Of a stretch of 64,000 bases of DNA, positions 57,477-64,000 are shown one piece after another (the first letter of the stretch is position 1; each line of letters opens with the position of its first letter). Location of the stretch: contig NZ_CP022132.1 of the NCBI RefSeq assembly GCF_002211785.1, positions 1,612,001 to 1,676,000 on the forward strand, given 5' to 3'. The position numbers and the translations under genes were made by a program. The notes below the pieces were generated by a model. It did not search any database and was not told where the DNA came from. It saw nothing but the letters and a program-made list of their open reading frames with translations. This DNA comes from Francisella halioticida (GTDB lineage Bacteria; Pseudomonadota; Gammaproteobacteria; Francisellales; Francisellaceae).

Positions 57477-58031
57477 TTATTTTACATACTTGATATATTT
57501 CGAATAACCATCCTTTTTCATTTTATCTAGAGGTATAAATCTTAATGCGGCTGAATCTATACAGTATCTAGGTAATGGTTTAGATATATTAGACTCTGTA
57601 ACCTTACCATCACTAGGAGGATTAGTTATATACCTATCTGAAAATTTATCTCCTAAGTGTGATTTAGCTAAACTTGACTGAACCTCGTATTTTTCACCAA
57701 ACCAGCCATGTGTTTTAACTATTTTTATAGCATTCGAAGTTATTGGTTTGGTAAAAGCTGGCCAACCTGTATCAGCTTGATATTTATCTGATGAAGAGAA
57801 TAATGGTTGGCCTGAAACAACATCAACATAAATACCTTTTTTAAAGTTATTATAAAATTCACCACTTCCAGATCTTTCTGTGCCATTATCTTGAGTTACA
57901 TATTTCTGAATAGATGTTAGCTTACTAATAGCTATATCTTTTTGTTTAGCTGTAAAATTATTTGGATTATATTCAGCTGCAAATAAGGATAGTGGTAAAC
58001 AACATAAAATACCAAGTAAATATTTTTTCAT
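57477..58031 (-). CDS. msrB: Periplasmic methionine-R-sulfoxide reductase
   Basis: 184 residues with a signal peptide (1-18, ends SLFA), so export is expected. The MsrB core includes GSGEFYNNFKKGIYVDVVSG, DTGWPAFTKP, and the catalytic Cys157 in RYCIDSAALRF. The zinc-binding CxxC pairs of E. coli MsrB are absent: the first site reads GQPLFSS. The protein repairs oxidised Met-R-SO. It may depend on a periplasmic thioredoxin-like reductant not seen here. Confidence 0.92.
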   Translation of the reverse strand: MKKYLLGILCCLPLSLFAAEYNPNNFTAKQKDIAISKLTSIQKYVTQDNGTERSGSGEFYNNFKKGIYVDVVSGQPLFSSSDKYQADTGWPAFTKPITSNAIKIVKTHGWFGEKYEVQSSLAKSHLGDKFSDRYITNPPSDGKVTESNISKPLPRYCIDSAALRFIPLDKMKKDGYSKYIKYVK

Positions 58032-58192
58032 GATTGACCTTTTCTTAATTTATTTATTTTCCAACAGGCAAATTTCTAAATTCTAAGTGTTAATATAGAA
58101 ATATTTAGTTGGTTAGTAAGTTAATTCTTGTTGATTATACAATACTTTAATAAAATTATTATACTATGTAATACAATAAAATTGAGTAAAAA

Positions 58193-58414
58193 ATGCAATA
58201 TATAATAGGTAAGATTAAAGAAGAAATTCAATTAGTACTTAAGAAAAAATATGCCATAGCTTTTTTTATAAGCTGTCTGATTATAGTTGGAGTTGTAAAT
58301 ACTGTCTTTATGGTCATCTTAAGTGTATTTGGACTTTCTATATATATCTATTACAAAGATGTTTTTAATTATAAAAAAGCAAAAGAGTATTTTACAAATA
58401 AGAATAAAAAATAA
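58193..58414 (+). CDS. Small membrane protein (73 aa), unknown
   Basis: A short basic N-terminus with two hydrophobic segments (about 22-40 and 42-52, possibly one hairpin) and a Lys/Tyr-rich tail (FNYKKAKEYFTNKNKK). There is no strong ribosome site. It lies divergent from msrB, inside the IS-flanked segment. I do not recognise a family. The following 200 bases (58415-58614) are AT-rich, with only a startless open stretch ending at 58610. Confidence 0.4.
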   Translation: MQYIIGKIKEEIQLVLKKKYAIAFFISCLIIVGVVNTVFMVILSVFGLSIYIYYKDVFNYKKAKEYFTNKNKK

Positions 58415-58614
58415 TACAAAATACCTTAATTAGAAATTACCAAGAATTTTTAAATATGCTCTTTATTAAATTCTAAATAGATGATTCTAGCTCAAAAAAA
58501 TTAATTTTTTTACAGCTAAATTAAATATTTTTAGTTCGAATTTAACTAAATATATAAAGAATAAGTATGAAATGGAATTAGAAAGACTGAAAAATAATCC
58601 ATAAATGTATCCTT

Positions 58615-59925
58615 AATATAATGTCCCCAGAAAAAGCTACTGATTTTAGAAAGATTTTTATTCCTAGATGTTAAACTTAACTAGATAAATTAGGAAATAG
58701 ATAAATGAGTAAAAAAAGAGTAACGTATACAGCTGATTTTAAAGCTAAAGTAATTATAGAATTGCTAGAAGGCGATATGACAGTTAATGAGATAGCAAGT
58801 AAGTATGATTTACTTCCTAAAAACGTGCATAATTGGAAGCAGCAATTTTTATCTAATGCTTGCTTAGCATTTGATAAAAGCTCTATTGTTAAGGAGTATA
58901 AGCAGGAAATAGATGAGCTTAGAAAAGATAAAGATGCAACAAGTAAAAAACTAGTCGAGGTAATAGTAGAGAGGGATTTTTTAATGGGAAAGCTAAAAAG
59001 CTTGGTATCATCAAATGATAGAGTAAACTCTGTAGATACTAAGCTAGAATTATCTTTAAATAATCAGCTTAAACTATTATCTGTATCTAAGAGTGTGTAC
59101 TATTATACACCAATATCAAAATTTAGTAGTAATGATGATATTAAACTATTAAATGCAATAGATTTGATACATACTAAACATCCATATTATGGTACGAGAA
59201 GGCTAGTAAAGTTGCTAAATAGATTAGGATTTCTAGTTGGAAGGAAGCTAATCAAAAGTGCTATGGAATTCATGGGTATTAAGGCATTGTATCCTAAAAA
59301 AAAGACAACTGTCATTAATAAGCAACACAAGAAATATCCATACTTACTTAATGTATTTAAAAATGAGACGAATCAGGTTGTTATAGATAAAGCTAATAAG
59401 GTATGGAGTGCTGATATCACGTATATTAGACTAGAATGTGGGTATGCATATTTAGCAGCCATAATAGATTGGCATAGCAAGAAAATACTAGCTTGGAAGA
59501 TTTCTAATACTATGGATACACATCTAACAACTAGTGTGTTAAAAGAAGCGTTATTTAAATATGGTAAACCTGATATCTTGAACTCTGATCAAGGAACTCA
59601 ATATACAGCAAAAGAGCATATTAAAATATTATCTGATAATAAAATAAATATATCTATGGATGCTAAAGGAAGATCTATAGATAATATTGCAATTGAGAGA
59701 TTTTGGAGAACACTGAAATATGAAAATGTTTATCCGGCATCATATATAACTATGAAAGAGGCTAAAGTAGGTATCAAAGAATATATTGATATTTACAACA
59801 ATGAAAGACTACATTCTAGTATTGGATATATGACTCCTGATGAAGTATATTCTGGTATTTTAGATGCTGCATAAAAGCAAGGAATAAAAATATTTTATAA
59901 GGTGGTATTGAACAGGGACAGTTTA
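58615..59925 (+). mobile_element. IS3-like insertion sequence, type 3, copy E (intact)
   Basis: About 1311 bp with ends AATATAATGTCCCC and CAGGGACAGTTTA, the inverse of copy D. It encodes one whole transposase and is probably the active member of the pair. It lies next to the two-component operon, whose last gene ends at 60103. No clear target duplication is seen at the flanks. Confidence 0.9.
58705..59874 (+). CDS. IS3-like transposase, type 3 (intact, single frame)
   Basis: 389 residues. N-terminal HTH (TYTADFKAKVIIELLEGDMT, about 6-45) with NVHNWKQQF, then a coiled coil and the rve/DDE core: first Asp in SADITYIRLECG, second in NSDQGTQYTAKE, Glu in AIERFWRTLKYE. The C-terminus has YNNERLHSSIGYMTPDEVY, a common IS3 ending. 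HTH and integrase are fused in one frame without the usual orfA/orfB shift. Confidence 0.93.
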   Translation: MSKKRVTYTADFKAKVIIELLEGDMTVNEIASKYDLLPKNVHNWKQQFLSNACLAFDKSSIVKEYKQEIDELRKDKDATSKKLVEVIVERDFLMGKLKSLVSSNDRVNSVDTKLELSLNNQLKLLSVSKSVYYYTPISKFSSNDDIKLLNAIDLIHTKHPYYGTRRLVKLLNRLGFLVGRKLIKSAMEFMGIKALYPKKKTTVINKQHKKYPYLLNVFKNETNQVVIDKANKVWSADITYIRLECGYAYLAAIIDWHSKKILAWKISNTMDTHLTTSVLKEALFKYGKPDILNSDQGTQYTAKEHIKILSDNKINISMDAKGRSIDNIAIERFWRTLKYENVYPASYITMKEAKVGIKEYIDIYNNERLHSSIGYMTPDEVYSGILDAA

Positions 59926-60102
59926 GTTTTTGATGATTAAGTTTAGGTTCTAGGCTAGATATTAACAATATTTTTCATTATTTAAGGGATTAAAAAATAA
60001 GGTCACGGTTTAGCTACTTTTCAATATGATTTATATTTTTTGTTCACAAAATCTAATTAAAGAGGTAGTTTCGAACCAAAGCAAACATCATTGATTAAAA
60101 TA

Positions 60103-61263
60103 TTACTTAAAAGCTCTCACTTTAATATGCACAAATATTACTATACATAATATTAACAATAACATTATATATCTATTTACAAACCAACCTATATTTATCC
60201 ATTCAGAAAAAATAAGGCCGGATAAAGACGCTATAAACCCAAGAGTTAACACCATATTAAACTTGTGATATCTATGCTTATTTATATATTTAACAAGCAA
60301 ATAAAAAAATAAAAAAGTGTAATACCAAATAATGTTAGCTACAAGTAATCCTCTAAAAAAGAATACATTTTTAAAAACTAATATAAATATAATATTTACA
60401 AACAGCACAGAACTAGAGCAAGAGAATATAAAATCAAACTTATTCTTATTTACATAAACTGATATTAATATTATTAACAAAAAGAATACTATATATAAGA
60501 TTTCTTGAAAAAAGAAAAAAGAATTAAGAAATGTTCTATTACTAAATGACACGTATTGTAGTAGGTATTGTTGTGTAAGCCCATTTATGGTTCCGCAAAC
60601 TAGTAAATATAAAAATAATCTTACTATAAAAGGTTCTTTAAGAATGTTTATTAAATATACAAAAAATCTAATAGAAAAATTTTTATAGCTTATTTTTCTT
60701 GATGATTCATTTTCTGTAACAAAGCAATAAAGTGTAAATAATATGATTAGAAAAGGTGATATACAGCATAATATTTCTTCACCTCTAATAAGATGATAAG
60801 ATAACGATAATGCTATTAGTAGCATTACCAACTTTAACAAAGGAAAAAAACTACAAAATAGTCCGGCAACAAAAATCTTATTTTTTACTCTTAAAATAAG
60901 TTTATATAAAAGCATAAAGATATTGGTATACAATATTGACAGACATATAACGATGAAAAGTGTCTTTAATATCGAATCGGTGTAGAAAAATAGAGCGTAT
61001 ATAAAATAAGCAAAGAAGCCAATGAGAAAATTTGCTTTTATTATTCTATCTAGATTCTTATGAGAAAAGAAACACAGTATAGATGATATTAAAATCAGAA
61101 TTGGTAATAAAGCACCAACCAAATAAGAAAATCTAAAATACAGGTAGCTATTTGAAAAAACCAACGGCTGATAATTCATTATTTCTGGAATTATACTTAA
61201 TATAACTTCTAAAACTATTACTATGAATACTAAAATAATGTTTTTAAAGCGGTAGCTTAACAT
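60103..61263 (-). CDS. Polytopic membrane protein of a two-component operon
   Basis: About 386 residues with 11 or 12 predicted membrane segments and short charged loops. The size and topology fit an MFS-like transporter, but I see none of the usual MFS loop motifs. The ATG at 61263 has GGAG nine bases upstream and overlaps the sensor kinase gene end; a TTG at 61269 is less likely. The overlap suggests coordinated expression, so it may be the effector or the sensed transporter of this system. Confidence 0.65.
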   Translation of the reverse strand: MLSYRFKNIILVFIVIVLEVILSIIPEIMNYQPLVFSNSYLYFRFSYLVGALLPILILISSILCFFSHKNLDRIIKANFLIGFFAYFIYALFFYTDSILKTLFIVICLSILYTNIFMLLYKLILRVKNKIFVAGLFCSFFPLLKLVMLLIALSLSYHLIRGEEILCCISPFLIILFTLYCFVTENESSRKISYKNFSIRFFVYLINILKEPFIVRLFLYLLVCGTINGLTQQYLLQYVSFSNRTFLNSFFFFQEILYIVFFLLIILISVYVNKNKFDFIFSCSSSVLFVNIIFILVFKNVFFFRGLLVANIIWYYTFLFFYLLVKYINKHRYHKFNMVLTLGFIASLSGLIFSEWINIGWFVNRYIMLLLILCIVIFVHIKVRAFK

Positions 61264-62491
61264 TAACAATTACTCCATGAGGATCATAATGATTACTTAT
61301 ACTTATAGATCCGTTATGATTAGTAATTACCTCCTGAACTATAGTTAGTCCAAGACCATTGCCTTTTTTCATACTATTAACCTGATAAAATGGCCTAAAT
61401 ATATTTTTGATTTCACTTTCTTTTATTCCTATTCCATAATCCTTAATGTTTATATCTACAAAACAACCAGACTTAATAATACTTACTGATACTTTATCAC
61501 TATATTTTTTTGAGTTTGAAATTAAATTTTCAAAAGCTCTATATAAAGATAACTTTCGACCCTTCAAATAAACATTATCTTTTATATCTATAGCTATATT
61601 ATTATATTCATGTATTATTTTTTCTAATAAAGAAGTAATATTCACACTCTCAATTTCTTCACATTCAAACATATCATTTTTTGCTTCTAATAGTATTTGA
61701 TTGCATAAATCTTCTAATAATTCAATATCTTCTAAATTATGTTTATCAGCTGTGAATCCTAACTCATATCTAAGTTTTAAACGTGTGATTGGAGACTTAA
61801 GATCATGAGTAATCATAGATAATATCTTTGTTCTCATATTTAATGCTTTAAATAATTTATGTTGTATGAAATTTATTGAGTTAGCAAAGCGACCTAGTAT
61901 ACTAACTCCATTTACTCTAACTTCTTTTTTCACTAAAGACATCCCAAGCTCGTATACACTATTTTCCAATTTCCTAGCGGGGATAATTACCCTCAATAAA
62001 ACCCAACAAAATATAATTATCATAATTATAAATATAGCTGTCATTAAATTAGCAATTAATAATACTTTTTCTTCAGGTAAAGTCGGCTTAGTAATATAAT
62101 TTAACCATCCTAGTTTAGAGTTCTTAACAGAAATACATTTTGCTAAATGAAAACGAAAATTTTTGCTGTAACTATTATAATTATTGAGATCTTTCTGACT
62201 TAAATGCGTTCTACATAGTGGCTTTCTCGAGAAGAATACTTTAACAACGTTAAATCTAAAATCAAAAAACATATCTGCTTCTAAAGCCCATCCTTTATAA
62301 TTTGAGAGTAATTTAATCATACTAATATTTTTTTTATACGTACTAACCATATTTTTATCAATATCTGTAGTAGCATTATTAGATATGGCGTACGATACTA
62401 TAGTAACCTGCCCAACAAGCAATATTAATATTAACAAAAATAATAGTTTAAAAACCTTATTTTTTAATATTATTCTTATCGTTGATTTCAT
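61244..62491 (-). CDS. Sensor histidine kinase
   Basis: 415 residues. Membrane segments about 14-34 and 142-172 enclose a periplasmic sensor region of about 105 residues with two Cys (C93, C119). The cytoplasmic part has the phosphoacceptor His229 in MITHDLKSPITRLKLR, an N box (ENLISNSKKYS), G1 (DYGIGI) and G2 (GNGLGLTIV). A HAMP-like linker lies between. It overlaps the response regulator gene by 35 bp. The inducing signal is unknown. Confidence 0.9.
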   Translation of the reverse strand: MKSTIRIILKNKVFKLLFLLILILLVGQVTIVSYAISNNATTDIDKNMVSTYKKNISMIKLLSNYKGWALEADMFFDFRFNVVKVFFSRKPLCRTHLSQKDLNNYNSYSKNFRFHLAKCISVKNSKLGWLNYITKPTLPEEKVLLIANLMTAIFIIMIIIFCWVLLRVIIPARKLENSVYELGMSLVKKEVRVNGVSILGRFANSINFIQHKLFKALNMRTKILSMITHDLKSPITRLKLRYELGFTADKHNLEDIELLEDLCNQILLEAKNDMFECEEIESVNITSLLEKIIHEYNNIAIDIKDNVYLKGRKLSLYRAFENLISNSKKYSDKVSVSIIKSGCFVDINIKDYGIGIKESEIKNIFRPFYQVNSMKKGNGLGLTIVQEVITNHNGSISISNHYDPHGVIVNVKLPL

Positions 62492-63203
62492 TGCCTACTC
62501 TTCTATAAACTGCTAACACCCACATATATCCTGAACCATGTATGGTCTTTATAGCATTACTAATACCAACATCCTTAAGTATTCTCCTTAATCTTGAAAT
62601 CTGAATGTCTATTGACCTATCAAAACGCTCTAATGGTCTCTTTTGAGCCTGCTCCATTAGAAGCTCTCTAGAAATAATAATATTAGGATTTTCTAAAAAA
62701 TACCTAAGTACTCTATATACCCCTGTTGTTATTGATACTATTTCATCATTATGCTTTAACGTTTGTGTATTTATATCAAGAATACAGTCAGAAAATGCAA
62801 AGTTAATAACTTTTTTATCCGTCAAAATCTGAGGTTGCTGATGCGATCGTCTAAGAACATTTTTAACCCTTGAATGTAGTACCATAGGATTAAAAGGCTT
62901 AATCATATAATCATCAGCACCTATCTCTAGTGCTAAGATGGTATTAACATCATCTTTACATGCAGTTAGAATCAATACAGGGATATTAGAGAATAATCTA
63001 AGTCTTTTGCAAGTTTCAATACCACAGATTCCTTGCATGCAGATATCTAATATAACAGCATCAAATTCATCGTGACTAGTACTTAAAATATCTAGTGCCT
63101 CTTCTCCTGAATGCGTCACGTCTATTTTATAATTATATTTATTAAAGAAAAGCTCAAGTATAGAGCAAATTTTTTCATCATCATCAACTATTAAAATTCG
63201 CAT
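62457..63203 (-). CDS. OmpR-family response regulator
   Basis: 248 residues from the ATG at 63203, chosen because GGGAG lies six bases upstream; an earlier frame start at 63233 has no such support. Receiver domain: acidic pocket D7-D9, phospho-acceptor D53 (AVILDICMQG), T80 and K102 (MIKPFN). The C-terminal winged-helix domain (about 140-235) has RELLMEQAQKRPLERFDRS and ISRLRRIL. It should control transcription on signal from the sensor kinase. It is the first gene of the operon. Confidence 0.93.
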   Translation of the reverse strand: MRILIVDDDEKICSILELFFNKYNYKIDVTHSGEEALDILSTSHDEFDAVILDICMQGICGIETCKRLRLFSNIPVLILTACKDDVNTILALEIGADDYMIKPFNPMVLHSRVKNVLRRSHQQPQILTDKKVINFAFSDCILDINTQTLKHNDEIVSITTGVYRVLRYFLENPNIIISRELLMEQAQKRPLERFDRSIDIQISRLRRILKDVGISNAIKTIHGSGYMWVLAVYRRVGNEINDKNNIKK

Positions 63204-63648
63204 ATGTAACTCCCAAATCATTTTTTTCAACATACCTTACTGGGAAACGTTATCACTATTTTTTTACTTATGCGATAAAAAGCTTCTCAAACTACAACTA
63301 GAATCAAATAGCTACTAAATAACTTCTTCAAATAGTTGTTCATCACTTTCAGAATATATCATTTTAAGGAATTCAGCAATAAATTAAGAAAAATTAATTT
63401 AGGCTAGTTTAAAGTTTATGTTAGAGATAGATTGATAATCATAATTTTTTTCTTCAGATTTAATACCTTTTTATATCACTCTGAGAACAAAGAGTTTCTC
63501 AAGATTGTATTTTCACTAAAAATTTTATTAGCATTAGATGTTGCCTTGCATTAAATTATATACAAGATTATAACTACCGTGTGTATATATTCAAAAGTAC
63601 ATCTCTGTATAGTACTTTACAAAACCATTAACCCAATACCTAAATTAT
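63204..63648. other. Intergenic region upstream of the two-component operon
   Basis: About 445 bases, AT-rich, between the response regulator start and the next minus-strand gene end. It should contain the operon promoter. I see no ORF, hairpin with T-run or tRNA, and no clear repeated regulator box. Confidence 0.45.
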
Positions 63649-64000
63649 TTATACGCAGCTCAAATATATTTCATTATGCTTAGCATCCGCCAAGTTAATT
63701 TTAAAACATAAAATTTTTTCATCAACTACAGCTTGCCACTGATCTCCGGATGGATCAATTTCAAAGACTTGATCAACATTTGAAAAATTATCTAAGATTA
63801 TTTTTGAATCAACCTCTTTTATCTCAACACCAGGTAATGCTCTCAATAAGATATTTTCAGCTTTAGAGGGAGCAAAGCCTTTAATTAATATTTTATTATC
63901 CGATACTAAAGATGTATTGCTCTGATACACTAAATATTTAGTTTCAGATGTGAAAAAATCATCATCCAATATACCTGATTGATATATACCTTGTTTATAA
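63649..64000 (-). CDS. C-terminal part of an unrecognised protein (runs off window end)
   Basis: The minus-strand frame stays open to position 64000 (reading YKQGIYQSGILDDDFF at the window edge) and ends TAA at 63649. The visible 116 residues are rich in short beta-type stretches and acidic residues (VDQVFEIDPSGDQWQAVVDE), with no signal or membrane segment. The TTG at 63969 is not a likely start since the frame continues upstream. I do not recognise the family. Confidence 0.55.
   Translation of the reverse strand, partial: YKQGIYQSGILDDDFFTSETKYLVYQSNTSLVSDNKILIKGFAPSKAENILLRALPGVEIKEVDSKIILDNFSNVDQVFEIDPSGDQWQAVVDEKILCFKINLADAKHNEIYLSCV

Noticed and set aside
58491-58610. Open stretch reading KKINFFTAKLNIF to LERLKNNP
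   Set aside because: No start codon or ribosome site near its beginning and no recognisable pattern; too weak for a gene call.

Overview
This is an AT-rich chromosomal window from a gammaproteobacterium that looks like Francisella. The evidence is the gene set: a single LolC/E-type permease next to LolD, a fused NadM-Nudix enzyme, a 489-residue class II IlvC, GH18 chitinase, the rrn operon with Ile and Ala tRNAs in the spacer, and an IS3-rich, pseudogene-rich background. The load of IS copies and broken genes suggests a host-adapted lineage such as the fish-associated F. noatunensis/orientalis group rather than a free-living one. The species is inference from gene content, not a database match.

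Layout. 1-1483: lolD (partial) and the Lol permease. 1484-3789: an accessory pocket with an orphan, divergent 5S rRNA gene that has its own near-consensus promoter, an IS3-type element (copy A) and a racemase gene broken by it. 3815-12093: dnaE, a frameshifted outer-membrane barrel gene, slt, a sialidase-like gene and a membrane gene. 12095-15351: a second slt paralogue, decayed and split by another IS3-like element. 15365-30787: mostly housekeeping genes (mtnN, parC, a KfrA-like coiled-coil gene, map, ilvY/ilvC, a cold-shock gene with rpsU, glmS, glmU, nadM-nudix, bamC, psd), interrupted by a MazG-like remnant and a broken acetyltransferase. 30760-33362: a small HTH gene, a frameshifted site-2 protease gene and IS copy B. 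33446-38569: a complete rRNA operon on the minus strand (promoter, 16S, tRNA-Ile, tRNA-Ala, 23S, 5S, terminator), with both processing stems visible. 38804-53717: chitinase, the kbl-tdh-permease threonine operon, ispD-ftsB-eno, an MFS transporter, pnuC, two ROK kinases, rlmD and a secreted DOMON-like protein. 53904-59925: an IS-dense block in which two inverted copies of one element flank a third IS (copy C), a GST gene, msrB and a small membrane gene. 60103-63203: a response regulator, sensor kinase and polytopic membrane protein in one overlapping operon. The window ends inside an unrecognised gene.

Functional threads. Several loci serve the cell envelope (Lol, BamC, GlmS/GlmU, Slt, Psd, FtsB). 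NadM-Nudix and PnuC both fit NAD salvage. kbl/tdh with the adjacent permease form a threonine uptake and degradation unit. Four non-IS genes (racemase, barrel, protease, slt2) are broken wholly or partly by frameshifts, three of them in or near homopolymer runs. That could be genome decay or residual sequencing error. The most unusual item is the stand-alone 5S-like RNA gene at 1968-2083; no CRISPR array, phage or secretion-system island was seen.
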